From Bacillus sp. T33-2 (GTDB lineage: Bacteria; Bacillota; Bacilli; Bacillales; Cytobacillaceae), in contig NZ_PGVB01000029.1 in the NCBI RefSeq assembly GCF_002860205.1, positions 62,001 through 126,000 of the forward strand: 64,000 bases of DNA, given 5' to 3'. The translations under genes were made by a program, and so were the position numbers. Below the pieces are notes generated by a model. The model saw only the letters and a program-made list of their open reading frames with translations. It ran no database searches and was not told where the DNA came from. Positions 38,721-48,690 of this stretch are shown piece after piece (the stretch's first letter is position 1; each line of letters starts with the position of its first letter).

Positions 38721-41138
38721 TTGCAAAGGCAGGACTCGCTTGACCTGTTTTCAGAACAGGGCAAGTTTATGAAGGGCAAACATCTTGTGACGATTTTTCA
38801 TAATGAAAGCAATCTGTACACGGTCCTTAGGATCCGGGTGGAAGAAACAAATGAAAGCTATGAGGACAAAGAAGCTGTCATCACCGGGTATTTCCCACGT
38901 GTACACGAGCAGGAAACCTATATATTTTTTGGCGAACTGAAAGAACATCCGAAGTTTGGCGCCCAATTCCAGGCCAGCCATTTCCGTAAGGATATCCCCC
39001 AGTCAAAACAGGGAATTGTCAACTACTTATCAAGTGAGCTTTTTAAGGGCATTGGCAAAAAAACAGCTGAGAAAATCGTGGAAACTCTTGGTGAGAGGGC
39101 AATCGCCAGGATAATGGAAAATCCGTCTGTCCTGGAGGAAATCCCAAAGCTCTCGCCTGACAAAGCGAAAGATCTATACGACACGTTGATGGAGCACCAG
39201 GGGCTTGAGCAGGTGATGGTCAGGCTGAATGAATATGGATTCGGGCCGCAGCTTTCCATGAAAATTTACCAGGTGTACAAAGAGCTGGCAATCGAGATCA
39301 TCCAATCCAACCCTTATAGGCTTGTTGAAGACATAGAAGGGATCGGGTTCGGGAGGGCTGACGAGCTTGGCCAGCAGCTTGGGATAACCGGCAGCCATCC
39401 GGACCGGATAAAGGCAGCATGCCTATATATGCTGGAAACATCGAGCATGCAGGCTGGCCATGTTTATATCAACGCTTCCGATTTGCTGAAGGACGTAAAA
39501 AAGCTCCTGGAAGAAAGCCAGAGCTGTAATATCCAATTTGATGAAATTTCCAATGAGGTCATCAAGCTCGGAGAAGAAGGAAAGATCATCATTGAAGATA
39601 AAAGAGTGTACTCCCCTTCGCTTTATTTTGCTGAAAAAGGGCTCGTATCAAATATCAAGAGGATTCTTGACCAGCAAGAGTACGAGGATCAGTTTCCGGA
39701 ATCAGAGTTCCTTCTCGCTTTGGGGAATCTTGAGGACAGGCTCGGAGTCCAATACGCTCCAACCCAAAAGGAAGCAATCCAGACAGCCTTAATGTCGCCG
39801 ATGCTCATTTTGACCGGCGGGCCCGGCACCGGAAAGACAACAGTGATAAAGGGCATTGTTGAGCTCTATGCGGAACTCCATGGCTGTTCGCTGGATCCAA
39901 AGGATTACCGGGCGGAAGAACCCTTCCCTTTTTTACTGGCTGCTCCAACGGGCAGGGCGGCAAAAAGGATGGCCGAATCGACAGGATTGCCGGCAGTGAC
40001 CATCCACAGGCTGCTCCGGTGGAACGGTGCAGAAGGGTTCGAGCAAAATGAGGACCATCCGCTTGAAGGCAAAATCCTTATCATCGATGAAACCTCGATG
40101 GTTGATACATGGCTTGCCAACCAGCTGTTTAAGGCGCTTCCGGACAATATTCAAGTCATCATGGTAGGGGATGAAGACCAGCTGCCATCTGTAGGCCCGG
40201 GCCAGGTCCTTAAAGACCTGCTCGATTCAGGACGGATCCCGACTGTGCGCCTCACTGATATATACAGGCAGGCTGAGGGCTCATCGATCATTGAACTGGC
40301 CCATGACATAAAGAAAGGTAAACTTCCTGCGAACCTGGCAGCCCCGCAGCCGGACCGATCATTCATCAGGTGCAATGCAGGGCAAATTGCGGACGTGGTT
40401 GAAAAAGTGGCGCGGAACGCAAAAAACAAGGGTTATGCAGCAAAAAACGTGCAAATACTTGCGCCAATGTATAGAGGGCCTGCAGGGATTGACCGGTTGA
40501 ATGTGCTGCTCCAGGAGGTTTTTAATCCGAATCCGGACGGGTCACGCAAAGAAATTGTCCTCGGTGATGTAAAATACCGGATCAGGGACAAAGTGCTGCA
40601 GCTTGTGAATCAGCCTGAAGCAAATGTTTTCAACGGCGATATTGGTGAAATCGTAGCGATATTTTATGCGAAAGAAAATACAGAGAAACAGGACCAGGTC
40701 ATCATTTCTTTTGAAGGAAATGAAGTGACTTACACCAGGCAGGATCTTTCGCAAATTACCCACGCATTTTGCTGCTCCGTCCATAAATCGCAGGGAAGCG
40801 AATTTTCTATCGTGATCCTCCCTGTAGTGAAAAGCTATTACCGGATGCTCCGAAGGAACCTAATCTATACGGCCATCACAAGAAGCAAGCAGTTTTTGAT
40901 TCTGTGCGGCGAAGAAGACGCGCTTAAGATGGGCATTGAACGGGCTGACGACATGCGCCGCAATACAACACTGAGCCAAAAGCTGCAGGAATCGATACAG
41001 GGCGGCAGCAATGAGCATCTCCCTGCAGAAGAAAACGAAACAGGCTATACGTATGAGAAAAGGCTGATGAATGAAGATCCGATGATCGGGATGGAAAACG
41101 TTACTCCTTATGATTTCATGGAGGGCAGCGGAAACTAA
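38721..41138 (+). CDS. recD2: ATP-dependent DNA helicase RecD2
   Basis: Superfamily 1B 5'-3' helicase of the RecD2 (RecBC-independent) type; 805 aa. An N-terminal OB-like region and helix-hairpin-helix repeats (GIVNYLSSELFKGIGKKTAE; VEDIEGIGFGRADEL) precede the motor. Motor motifs are Walker A LTGGPGTGKTTVIKG, DETSM in IIDETSMVDTWL, GDEDQLPSVGPGQVL, the C-terminal CCSVHKSQGSEF and YTAITRSKQFL. I chose TTG 38721, eight bases after AAGGGGGG; two ATG-type codons upstream lack a ribosome binding site. It is involved in replication-fork stability in B. subtilis. Confidence 0.94.
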   Translation: MQRQDSLDLFSEQGKFMKGKHLVTIFHNESNLYTVLRIRVEETNESYEDKEAVITGYFPRVHEQETYIFFGELKEHPKFGAQFQASHFRKDIPQSKQGIVNYLSSELFKGIGKKTAEKIVETLGERAIARIMENPSVLEEIPKLSPDKAKDLYDTLMEHQGLEQVMVRLNEYGFGPQLSMKIYQVYKELAIEIIQSNPYRLVEDIEGIGFGRADELGQQLGITGSHPDRIKAACLYMLETSSMQAGHVYINASDLLKDVKKLLEESQSCNIQFDEISNEVIKLGEEGKIIIEDKRVYSPSLYFAEKGLVSNIKRILDQQEYEDQFPESEFLLALGNLEDRLGVQYAPTQKEAIQTALMSPMLILTGGPGTGKTTVIKGIVELYAELHGCSLDPKDYRAEEPFPFLLAAPTGRAAKRMAESTGLPAVTIHRLLRWNGAEGFEQNEDHPLEGKILIIDETSMVDTWLANQLFKALPDNIQVIMVGDEDQLPSVGPGQVLKDLLDSGRIPTVRLTDIYRQAEGSSIIELAHDIKKGKLPANLAAPQPDRSFIRCNAGQIADVVEKVARNAKNKGYAAKNVQILAPMYRGPAGIDRLNVLLQEVFNPNPDGSRKEIVLGDVKYRIRDKVLQLVNQPEANVFNGDIGEIVAIFYAKENTEKQDQVIISFEGNEVTYTRQDLSQITHAFCCSVHKSQGSEFSIVILPVVKSYYRMLRRNLIYTAITRSKQFLILCGEEDALKMGIERADDMRRNTTLSQKLQESIQGGSNEHLPAEENETGYTYEKRLMNEDPMIGMENVTPYDFMEGSGN

Positions 41139-41164
41139 GGGTGTTCGGAAAGGTGGGACTTTCT

Positions 41165-41644
41165 TTGCGGACATTTTCCTTATTGAAGGGCCTTCCTGTT
41201 TTTGAGGTCAAAAACGGAACACAATTAGGCGAAGTATGCGACATTAGCATTTCGGGGGATGGAAGAGTAGAGGGCTTGCTTTTAAGAAAGGGTATGCTTC
41301 TTAAAAAGAGCTTTATCATTAAATTGGAAAACGTCCTCTCTTTCGGGTGGGATGGCGTGATGGTTCGGGATGCCGGGGCCATGGAGCTATTGAAGTCCCC
41401 ACCCGAATATACAATCGAACATGGCAACAGCCTCGCAGGGAAAATGGCCATCTCAAACGAAGGGGAGCAGCTTGGACTGTTTGCCGATGTATATTTCAAG
41501 GAGGAAGTGGGCACGATTGTAGGGTATGAGTTATCGGATGGCTTTTTTTCTGATATCAGTGAAGGAAAGCGTATTGTGGAATCCGCAGCACCCCCTGCAT
41601 TCGGAAAGGACGCCATCATTGTCTTTGTCAAAAATGACAGGTAA
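41165..41644 (+). CDS. yrrD: PRC-barrel domain protein (YrrD-like)
   Basis: 159-aa protein with two PRC-barrel-type units: SLLKGLPVFEVKNGTQLGEV and NSLAGKMAISNEGEQLGLFADVYF-like. PRC barrels bind RNA or proteins (as in RimM); the function of YrrD is unknown. Start TTG 41165 lies seven bases after GGAAAGGTGGG; the frame opens 24 bases earlier at a GTG. It follows recD2 closely, as in B. subtilis. Confidence 0.82.
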   Translation: MRTFSLLKGLPVFEVKNGTQLGEVCDISISGDGRVEGLLLRKGMLLKKSFIIKLENVLSFGWDGVMVRDAGAMELLKSPPEYTIEHGNSLAGKMAISNEGEQLGLFADVYFKEEVGTIVGYELSDGFFSDISEGKRIVESAAPPAFGKDAIIVFVKNDR

Positions 41645-41673
41645 CCAATAGTGAAAATAGGGGTGTCCTTTCC

Positions 41674-41865
41674 ATGCTCACTTGCCCGAACTGCTCAAGT
41701 AAAGATATTGGCAAAATAGGCATCAACCAGTATTATTGCTGGAACTGCTTTATTGAACTTTCATTGTCACAAGGGATCATCCATACCCACCAGGTTGAAG
41801 AGGACGGGACTTTAAGTTCCCTGGATGACCTTTTTGATGAAGAACAGCGCCAATACGGAATGTAA
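41674..41865 (+). CDS. Small zinc-ribbon protein of unknown function
   Basis: 63-aa protein with two Cys-X2-Cys knuckles, LTCPNCSS and YYCWNCFIE, spaced as a single zinc ribbon, then an acidic tail (EEDGTLSSLDDLFDEEQRQY). ATAGGGGTGTCC lies before the ATG. It is too short for a firm family call; nucleic-acid or protein binding is an inference from the zinc ribbon. In B. subtilis this yrrD-yrrI interval contains a glutamine transporter operon instead. Confidence 0.75.
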   Translation: MLTCPNCSSKDIGKIGINQYYCWNCFIELSLSQGIIHTHQVEEDGTLSSLDDLFDEEQRQYGM

Positions 41866-41875
41866 TAGTTTAACT

Positions 41876-41905
41876 GGATCCCCTGATTAAGCAGGGGATT
41901 CTTTC
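41876..41905 (+). terminator. Weak terminator after the zinc-ribbon gene
   Basis: ATCCCCTG (41878-41885) and CAGGGGAT (41892-41899) with a 6-base loop and TCTTTC tail. Confidence 0.65.
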
Positions 41906-41961
41906 GTTGATGAATATTATCTCTCATGTCATTCAACAATAATGGCAAGGGGGCGAACTTG

Positions 41962-43056
41962 GTGGATATCCGGATGAAATGGGTTTACCGGCTGGGGTTT
42001 CTTCTCTTGTTGTTTATTGTTGTTTACATATTTTTTAAGCTGCAGCCTATATGGGTCCCTGTCATTAATGTATTGTGGAAGATGCTTATACCTTTTGCTG
42101 TTGCGGGGTTCATTACATACCTGCTGCATCCCGTTGTTGAAAACCTCCACGCCAAAGGGCTGCACAGGGGCATAGCTGTCCTGATCATTTATTGCCTTTT
42201 TTTTGGAGGGATCGGCTTTGCCATCTATAAGGGTTTGCCTGCCATCATACATCAGCTCCGTGACCTTTCTGAAAATGCCCCTGCATTTGCTGCCCAGTAT
42301 AGGCAATGGGTTGATCAAGTCCAGGACCAGACGTCAAGATGGCCGGCGGGCATCCAAAGGCAAATAGATGATGGCATCATTGCTGTTGAAAATACAGTAG
42401 ATAAGCTGCTGGCTAAAATGATCATGGTGCTGAGAGGGATCCTCAGTTCAATCGTGACAATCGCAGTCATTCCATTCATTGCATTCTATTTGCTTAAAGA
42501 TTTCAATCTTATGAAAAAAGCAGCCTGGTACATCACACCGCGCACCTGGCGCCAGCCTGGGAAAAAATTTCTGCTTGAAGTCGACCAGTCGCTCGGCAGC
42601 TATATCCGCGGACAGCTCCTTGTCTGTTTGATCATTGGGCTGCTGGCATCGCTCAGTTTTTGGTTTGCAGGAATGCGGTACTGTCTGTTGCTCGGTTCAG
42701 TCGTTGGTGTCACAAATGTCATCCCTTACTTTGGACCGCTGATTGGCGCTGTTCCGGCAGTTATCATTGCTGCAACGATATCAGTTAAAATGGTGCTTGT
42801 CTCGCTTGGAATCGTGTTTGCGCTGCAGTTCCTCGAAAGCAATGTAATTTCCCCGTTAATAGTCGGCAAAAGCCTGCATATGCACCCTCTTCTGATCATG
42901 GCCGCCTTGCTGGCGGGAGGGGAAATTGCCGGTGTAGCCGGGCTTATTTTGGCAGTGCCTGTAATGGTCACCATCAGGGCCGCGATTATCCATGCAAAAG
43001 ACCATTTTGCACGCATCCGCCATTCAGAAAAAGAACCTGCCACGGATGAAATTTGA
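41962..43056 (+). CDS. yrrI: AI-2E family transporter (YrrI-like)
   Basis: 364-aa membrane protein of the AI-2 exporter/PerM family, with about seven or eight helices. Family features are LWKMLIPFAVAGFITYLLHP, the amphipathic central region, and the C-terminal GVTNVIPYFGPLIGAVPAVI and ALQFLESNVISPLIVGKSLH. The substrate is unknown. Start GTG 41962 (or the preceding TTG 41959) follows AAGGGGG. The alaS promoter begins within its last codons. Confidence 0.88.
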   Translation: MDIRMKWVYRLGFLLLLFIVVYIFFKLQPIWVPVINVLWKMLIPFAVAGFITYLLHPVVENLHAKGLHRGIAVLIIYCLFFGGIGFAIYKGLPAIIHQLRDLSENAPAFAAQYRQWVDQVQDQTSRWPAGIQRQIDDGIIAVENTVDKLLAKMIMVLRGILSSIVTIAVIPFIAFYLLKDFNLMKKAAWYITPRTWRQPGKKFLLEVDQSLGSYIRGQLLVCLIIGLLASLSFWFAGMRYCLLLGSVVGVTNVIPYFGPLIGAVPAVIIAATISVKMVLVSLGIVFALQFLESNVISPLIVGKSLHMHPLLIMAALLAGGEIAGVAGLILAVPVMVTIRAAIIHAKDHFARIRHSEKEPATDEI

Positions 43057-43081
43057 CAAACCGGAACCCGCTTTATATAAT
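43053..43081 (+). promoter_or_regulatory. Sigma-A promoter for alaS
   Basis: TTGACA (43053-43058) and TATAAT (43076-43081) are 17 bases apart. The -35 overlaps the yrrI stop codon. Confidence 0.92.
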
Positions 43082-43112
43082 TCGGGTTATAAACGTAAAT
43101 AGCACAAAATGT

Positions 43113-43340
43113 TGAAGGATCGAGTATGTTATAGTCCACCGATAAGAGAGGAATTTCCACGGCTGAGAGGAATTCCGGGTGAAGGATAACAGAAAGCTAA
43201 TCCAGAGTGCAGCCAAACACTGCCGTCGGCCGCGTTAAGGCATATTTTGAGAGATGGATGCGTTAATGTGCATCCATAATCAGGGTGGTACCGCGAGCAA
43301 GCTCTCGTCCCTGTCCAGGGATGGGGGTTTTTTTATTTCC
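43113..43340 (+). promoter_or_regulatory. T-box riboswitch upstream of alaS
   Basis: Stem I base GGAT (43117-43120) pairs with ATCC (43200-43203). The GAGTA loop is at 43122-43126, and TGTTAT (43127-43132) pairs with ATAACA (43186-43191). The specifier strand GAAAGCTA (43192-43199) carries GCT, the alanine codon, at 43196-43198. T-box AGGGTGGTACCGCG at 43282-43295 has TGGT, which can pair with A73-CCA of tRNA-Ala. The terminator CTCTCGTCCCTG with AGGGATGGGGG and a T run lies at about 43302-43337. Confidence 0.95.
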
Positions 43341-43363
43341 CAAAAAACAAAGGAGGAATTCCT

Positions 43364-45997
43364 GTGAAAAAATTATCAGGTTCAGAGATAAGAAAAATGT
43401 ATCTTGATTTCTTTAAGGAAAAAGGACACGCAGTTGAACCGAGCGCACCGCTTGTCCCACATGATGATCCGTCCCTGCTCTGGATTAACAGCGGCGTTGC
43501 AACCCTGAAAAAGTATTTCGACGGACGGGTTATCCCCGACAACCCGAGAATTACAAATGCCCAAAAATCAATCCGTACGAACGATATTGAAAACGTCGGC
43601 AAAACGGCACGCCATCATACATTCTTTGAAATGCTCGGAAACTTTTCCATCGGCGACTACTTTAAGGTAGAAGCGATCGAGTGGGCATGGGAATTTTTGA
43701 CCGATGAAAAATGGATCGGCTTTGAAAAAGACAAATTATCCGTTACCATCCACCCGGAAGATGATGAGGCATTCAAAATATGGACTGAAAAAATAGGGGT
43801 GCCTGAAGAAAGGATCATCCGTCTTGAGGGGAACTTCTGGGATATCGGTGAAGGCCCAAGCGGACCGAACACAGAGATTTTTTATGACCGGGGCCCTGAA
43901 TACGGCAATGACCCGGAAGATCCGGAGTTGTACCCTGGTGGAGAAAATGACCGTTATCTGGAAGTCTGGAACCTGGTGTTCTCTGAATTTAACCATAACC
44001 CTGACGGCACTTACACTCCGCTTCCAAAGAAAAACATTGATACAGGGATGGGGCTTGAGCGGATGGCATCGGTCGTCCAAAACGTGCCGACCAACTTTGA
44101 CACCGATTTGTTCATGCCGATCATTAAATCAACCGAACAGATTTCAGGTGCAAATTATGGTCAAAGCAACGAACAGGATACATCCTTTAAAGTAATCGCG
44201 GACCATATCCGGACAGTTGCTTTCGCAGTAGGGGATGGCGCGCTCCCATCAAACGAGGGACGCGGATATGTTCTGCGCCGCCTGCTGCGCAGGGCAGTGC
44301 GCTATGCAAAGAAAATCAATATCAACCGCCCGTTCATGTTCGAACTCGTCCCGGTTGTCGGCGAAATCATGGCTGATTTTTATCCTGAAGTTAAAAATAA
44401 GGCCGAATTCATCCAGAAGGTCATCAAGAATGAAGAAGAACGCTTCCATGAAACGTTGAATGAGGGGCTGGCGATTCTTTCAGACCTGATTCGGAAAGAG
44501 AAACAGAAGGGAAGCAGTATCATTAATGGAGAAGATGTGTTCCGCCTTTATGATACTTACGGGTTCCCGGTAGAATTGACTGAAGAGTATGCTGAAGAAG
44601 AAGGGATGACGGTAGACCACGAAGGCTTTGAAGCCGCAATGCAGGAACAGCGCGACCGTGCCCGTTCAGCAAGGCAGGACGTCGGCTCGATGCAGGTGCA
44701 GGGCGGTGTGCTCGGGAACATAAAGGAAGCAAGTGAATTTGTAGGCTACGACACGCTGGAAACTTCCAGCAAAGTCACGGCCATCGTTAAGGACGGCCAG
44801 CTTGTTGATGAAGTCGGCCAGGGTGATGAGTTCCATTTCATTCTCGATGAAACGCCATTTTATGCTGAAAGCGGCGGCCAGATCGCTGACCGGGGAACCC
44901 TGGCGGCAGACGGCTTGAAAGTGAGCGTCCGGGATGTGCAAAAAGCGCCGAACGGCCAGAACCTCCATCATGCCTTCGTAGAAACGGGGACGCTGAAAAA
45001 GGGACAGGACGTGCTGGCTGCTGTTGATGAAGGCAACCGGTCCAGAGTGATTAAAAACCATACAGCTACACATGTTCTGCATCAGGCTTTAAAAGATGTC
45101 CTAGGCGGGCATGTTAATCAGGCTGGATCTTTGGTAGAGCCTGACCGGCTCCGTTTTGACTTTTCCCATTTTGGGCAGGTCACCGCTGACGAACTTGAAA
45201 AAATTGAATCAATAGTCAACGAGAAAATCTGGCACAGCCTTCATGTTGAAATAGATTATAAAGCGATCGACGAAGCAAGAGCTATGGGTGCGATGGCATT
45301 GTTCGGCGAGAAATACGGCGATATCGTACGAGTCGTAAAAGTCGGTGATTACAGCCTTGAGCTTTGCGGAGGATGCCATGTGCCTAACACTTCCGTCATC
45401 GGCCTTTTCAAAATTGTCTCAGAAGGAGGCATTGGTGCCGGCACGAGAAGAATCGAGGCGGTGACAGGTGAGGCAGCTTACAAAATCTTAATCGACCAAA
45501 TCGCAGTCTTAAAGAGTGCGGCCGCAAAATTAAAAACAAATCCCAAAGAAGTGGCAAACCGGATAGATGGGGTACTTGCCGAAATGAAGCAGCTCCAGCG
45601 TGAAAACGAGTCGCTTTCAGCTAAATTGGGGAATATTGAAGCAGGAAGCCTTGCTTCAAAAGTTAAAGAAGTCAACGGCATTCCTGTATTGGCAGAACGT
45701 GTACAGGCCGCAGACATGAACAGCCTGCGCAACATGGCAGATGACTTGAAGCAAAAACTGGGGTCGGCGGTCATAGTGCTGGGAAGCACGGACGGCGAGA
45801 AAGTCAATTTGATCGCTGCTGTAACGAAAGATATCATTGAAAAAGGCGGACACGCTGGCCAGCTGATCAAAGAAGTTTCTAACCGTTGCGGCGGTGGCGG
45901 CGGTGGACGTCCGGACATGGCCCAGGCTGGCGGCAAGGACCCTGAAAAGCTCGACAATGCCCTTCAATTTGTTGAAGAATGGGTAAAATCCATTTGA
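43364..45997 (+). CDS. alaS: Alanine-tRNA ligase
   Basis: 877-aa AlaRS. The class II catalytic core ([49 protein letters not shown]) is followed by the editing domain. Its zinc-binding [11 protein letters not shown] and CGGCHVPNT motifs are intact, so mischarged Ser/Gly can be cleared. The C-Ala oligomerisation domain ends in [22 protein letters not shown] start at 43364 after AGGAGGAATTCC. It is the last gene before the ireB-ruvX-yrzB group. Confidence 0.97.
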   Translation: MKKLSGSEIRKMYLDFFKEKGHAVEPSAPLVPHDDPSLLWINSGVATLKKYFDGRVIPDNPRITNAQKSIRTNDIENVGKTARHHTFFEMLGNFSIGDYFKVEAIEWAWEFLTDEKWIGFEKDKLSVTIHPEDDEAFKIWTEKIGVPEERIIRLEGNFWDIGEGPSGPNTEIFYDRGPEYGNDPEDPELYPGGENDRYLEVWNLVFSEFNHNPDGTYTPLPKKNIDTGMGLERMASVVQNVPTNFDTDLFMPIIKSTEQISGANYGQSNEQDTSFKVIADHIRTVAFAVGDGALPSNEGRGYVLRRLLRRAVRYAKKININRPFMFELVPVVGEIMADFYPEVKNKAEFIQKVIKNEEERFHETLNEGLAILSDLIRKEKQKGSSIINGEDVFRLYDTYGFPVELTEEYAEEEGMTVDHEGFEAAMQEQRDRARSARQDVGSMQVQGGVLGNIKEASEFVGYDTLETSSKVTAIVKDGQLVDEVGQGDEFHFILDETPFYAESGGQIADRGTLAADGLKVSVRDVQKAPNGQNLHHAFVETGTLKKGQDVLAAVDEGNRSRVIKNHTATHVLHQALKDVLGGHVNQAGSLVEPDRLRFDFSHFGQVTADELEKIESIVNEKIWHSLHVEIDYKAIDEARAMGAMALFGEKYGDIVRVVKVGDYSLELCGGCHVPNTSVIGLFKIVSEGGIGAGTRRIEAVTGEAAYKILIDQIAVLKSAAAKLKTNPKEVANRIDGVLAEMKQLQRENESLSAKLGNIEAGSLASKVKEVNGIPVLAERVQAADMNSLRNMADDLKQKLGSAVIVLGSTDGEKVNLIAAVTKDIIEKGGHAGQLIKEVSNRCGGGGGGRPDMAQAGGKDPEKLDNALQFVEEWVKSI

Positions 45998-46073
45998 TAT
46001 AATACTAAAGTAGTGTAAAATGTAGGTAACTTTAGCAGATTTTTGCCTTCCAACAAAAAGTGAGGTGCATGGA

Positions 46074-46340
46074 ATGAGCTCTTTTGACAAAACGATGAAA
46101 TTCAGTTTTCCCGAAGAGCCTTATGAGCATGATGTGAATGAAGTGCTCTTACAGGTTTATGAAGCCCTTCAGGAAAAAGGATATAATCCAATCAACCAGA
46201 TCGTAGGCTACCTGCTTTCAGGCGACCCGGCCTACATTCCCCGGCATCGGGACGCAAGAAACATCATCCGCAAGCTTGAACGGGATGAAATTATTGAAGA
46301 ACTGGTAAAATCGTATTTGAAACAGCAGCATGAGGGGTAA
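46074..46340 (+). CDS. ireB: IreB-family regulatory phosphoprotein (YrzL)
   Basis: 88-aa protein, starting [10 protein letters not shown], with the very conserved core [20 protein letters not shown] and [20 protein letters not shown]. In enterococci IreB is phosphorylated by the PASTA kinase IreK and affects cell-wall stress resistance; in Bacillus the gene is yrzL. ATG 46074 is six bases after GAGGTG. It is tightly linked to ruvX (3 bases) and yrzB. Confidence 0.93.
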   Translation: MSSFDKTMKFSFPEEPYEHDVNEVLLQVYEALQEKGYNPINQIVGYLLSGDPAYIPRHRDARNIIRKLERDEIIEELVKSYLKQQHEG

Positions 46341-46343
46341 GTA

Positions 46344-46763
46344 ATGAGGACAATGGGATTGGACGTCGGCTCAAAAACTGTCGGGATCGCGCTCAGCGAC
46401 GAGTTCGGGTGGACCGCACAAGGGCTGGAAACTTTAAACATCAATGAAGAAGAAAAAGTGTTTGGGTTTGAGCAAATTGGTCAAATAATAAAAGAGTACG
46501 ATGTCAGTAAAATAGTGGTTGGGTTACCGAAGAACATGAACGGGACGATCGGCCCCCGGGGCGAAGCCAGCCAATTTTTCGCCGGGGAGCTGGAAAAACG
46601 ATTTGGCCTGCCTGTCGTCCTTTGGGACGAGCGGTTGACCACCATTGCTGCTGAACGTGTCCTGCTTGAGGCTGACGTCAGCAGGAAGAAAAGGAAAAAG
46701 GTCATTGATAAAATGGCTGCCGTAATGATTTTGCAAGGGTATCTGGACAGCCAAACTAAATGA
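46344..46763 (+). CDS. ruvX: Pre-16S rRNA nuclease / RuvX (YqgF family)
   Basis: 139-aa RNase H-fold protein (YrrK of B. subtilis). Motifs are [32 protein letters not shown] and [13 protein letters not shown], which supply the acidic catalytic residues. YqgF proteins process the 5' end of 16S rRNA; a Holliday junction role has also been proposed. Start ATG lies after GAGGGGTAAGTA, three bases after ireB. Confidence 0.92.
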   Translation: MRTMGLDVGSKTVGIALSDEFGWTAQGLETLNINEEEKVFGFEQIGQIIKEYDVSKIVVGLPKNMNGTIGPRGEASQFFAGELEKRFGLPVVLWDERLTTIAAERVLLEADVSRKKRKKVIDKMAAVMILQGYLDSQTK

Positions 46764-46773
46764 GGTGAAAGAA

Positions 46774-47064
46774 ATGGAACACGGTGAAAACAACATTACA
46801 GTAGTAGATGAAAATGGAAACGAACAGCTTTGTGAGGTGCTGTTTACATTTGAATCCGAGGAATTTGGCAAATCGTACGTTTTATATTACCCGATGGGTG
46901 CCGAGGAAGGGGACGATGAAGAGATTGAAATTCACGCATCTTCGTTCATACCTTCGGAGGACAATGATGATGGCGAATTGATGCCGATCGAAACAGACGA
47001 AGAGTGGGACATGATCGAGGAGATGCTGGAAACCTTCCTCACCGAGCAGGAAGACGGAGAATAA
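46774..47064 (+). CDS. yrzB: DUF1292 protein YrzB
   Basis: 96-aa very acidic protein. The conserved segment [20 protein letters not shown] with [15 protein letters not shown] defines the DUF1292 family. The function is unknown. It is always found with ireB and ruvX in Firmicutes, which suggests a shared role. ATG 46774 is preferred over the GTG at 46765 because TGAGGTG lies six bases before it. Confidence 0.9.
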   Translation: MEHGENNITVVDENGNEQLCEVLFTFESEEFGKSYVLYYPMGAEEGDDEEIEIHASSFIPSEDNDDGELMPIETDEEWDMIEEMLETFLTEQEDGE

Positions 47065-47071
47065 ACCAGCA

Positions 47072-47101
47072 GACCGGGCCAAACAAGGCCCGGTTTTTTC
47101 A
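47072..47101 (+). terminator. Terminator after yrzB
   Basis: ACCGGGCC (47073-47080) and GGCCCGGT (47087-47094) with a 6-base loop, followed by six T residues. Confidence 0.93.
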
Positions 47102-47295
47102 TGTATTTCAAGCCCGGGATTGAAACATACTGGGTAAAACCAGTGTCCACACTTTTACATGGGCAGTCGAAATATGTCTTGTTCAGGAATTTTTCGTAAT
47201 TTTTTGCGACTAAAATTAGAAAAATATAGTATAATGGTCGAGATGCAAATAGGGCCTGGTGTCAGCCCTAAACCCTGTTCACCGGAGGGGAACTT

Positions 47296-48456
47296 ATGTC
47301 TGAAGGAAAAAACACAGAAACGAATAAGCCTGGCAGTTCAGAAAAAAAACAGCAAATATATGAGAAATTGATCGAAAAACAGAGCGAAGCAAAAGTCGTC
47401 CGCAAAATTGTGTTTATCACAGCGATCGTGTTGTTTGTGCTAATCGGTGCGATAGCGGGCGGGGGATATTTTTATGTTAACTCTGCCTTAAAGCCAGTCG
47501 ATCCAGGGAGCAAAAAAGTAAAAACGGTCGAGATCCCGATAGGGTCTTCCGTTTCAGGAATTGCCCAAATTCTCGAGGACAATGGCATTATCCGGGATGC
47601 CCGCATTTTTAAATATTATGTAAAATTTAAAAATGACTCGGGATTCATGGCGGGAGAATACAAGATGAAGCCGTCCATGACCATCCCCGAAATCATTACG
47701 AGCCTGAAAACCGGGAGAGTCATGCAGGATGTGGCGTTGACGATTACGATTCCGGAAGGCAAGCAGCTGTCACAAATAGCCGGGATCATTGCTGAAAAAT
47801 CAGGCAGGAACCATGAAGAAGTTTTATCAGAGCTCAATGACAGGGAATTTGTCAATTCATTAATTGAGAAATATCCAGATGTGCTGTCTGCTGATATCAT
47901 AAATGAAAAAATAAAACATCCCCTGGAAGGGTATCTGTTCCCGGCGACCTATTCTTTTTACACGAAAGATCCTTCAGTGGAAAAAATCGTAACCGACATG
48001 CTTAATAAAACGAAATCCGTACTTGAGGAGTACAGAGGGCAAATGGAGGAACTAAACCTGTCAGTGCACCATGTCATGACAATGGCGTCACTTATAGAAG
48101 AAGAAGCGACTGAGAAGGCGGAACGGGATAAAATTTCAAGTGTGTTCCATAATAGGATCGAACAGGGAATGCCGCTGCAGACCGATCCGACAATTCTATA
48201 CGCGCAGGGCAAGCATAAAGACCGGGTCGTATATAAAGACCTGGAAGTTGATTCACCATACAACACTTATAAATACGCTGGATTGCCGCCCGGGCCAATT
48301 GCCAATCCCGGCACGATGTCCATTGAAGCTGCCCTTTCACCTGAAAAGACCGACTTACTGTATTTCCTTGCAGATTCATCTGGAGAGGTCCATTTTTCAA
48401 GAACACTGGAAGAGCATAATCAGTTGAAAGCAAAATACATTACAAGCCAAAAATAG
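47296..48456 (+). CDS. mltG: Endolytic murein transglycosylase MltG (YrrL)
   Basis: 386-aa membrane-anchored YceG-family enzyme that cuts nascent glycan strands and so sets strand length. An N-terminal cytoplasmic tail is followed by one membrane helix (IVFITAIVLFVLIGAIAGGG), a LysM-like region, and the catalytic domain with HPLEGYLFPATYSF, the catalytic Glu in TMASLIEEEA, and VFHNRIEQGMPLQTDPTILY. It starts with ATG after CACCGGAGGGGAACTT. TATAAT is seen at 47230-47235, but the -35 spacing is unclear. Confidence 0.94.
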   Translation: MSEGKNTETNKPGSSEKKQQIYEKLIEKQSEAKVVRKIVFITAIVLFVLIGAIAGGGYFYVNSALKPVDPGSKKVKTVEIPIGSSVSGIAQILEDNGIIRDARIFKYYVKFKNDSGFMAGEYKMKPSMTIPEIITSLKTGRVMQDVALTITIPEGKQLSQIAGIIAEKSGRNHEEVLSELNDREFVNSLIEKYPDVLSADIINEKIKHPLEGYLFPATYSFYTKDPSVEKIVTDMLNKTKSVLEEYRGQMEELNLSVHHVMTMASLIEEEATEKAERDKISSVFHNRIEQGMPLQTDPTILYAQGKHKDRVVYKDLEVDSPYNTYKYAGLPPGPIANPGTMSIEAALSPEKTDLLYFLADSSGEVHFSRTLEEHNQLKAKYITSQK

Positions 48457-48501
48457 TGCAACGTGCAGGGGAACTCGATATGGCATATCCCCGCTCACTG
48501 T

Positions 48502-48634
48502 GATAAAATTGATCGAGTGTTTTTGTACACCTGACGATAGCGTAACTTGCAGAGCAGAGGTTCAGAGGCTATCCGCTGAACGACGGAAAATTCTGTCCGG
48601 ATTTTTCCTCTCTTGCCTGCGAACGCTATTTTTT
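48502..48634 (+). ncRNA. Candidate structured RNA with terminator-like end between mltG and trmR
   Basis: A long closing stem pairs 48537-48543 (ATAGCGT) with 48623-48629 (ACGCTAT). It continues with TTGCAG (48547-48552) against CTGCGA (48617-48622), and AGAGG (48556-48560) against CCTCT (48607-48611). Inside are two hairpins: TTCAG-CTGAA (48561-48580) and CGGA-TCCG (48584-48599). Seven T residues follow the outer stem. An extended -10 (TGATAAAAT, 48501-48509) lies upstream. It could be a small RNA, a terminator of mltG, or a leader of trmR. No known class is recognised. Confidence 0.55.
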
Positions 48635-48690
48635 CATGTCTATATGACAAAGCTAAGGGTATATGTTTAAGGATGCGAGGTGAGGGCAGT

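Noticed and set aside
48613-48690. Extended N-terminus of TrmR
   Set aside because: It would start inside the structured RNA element and lacks a ribosome binding site; TTG 48691 has one and gives the usual length.
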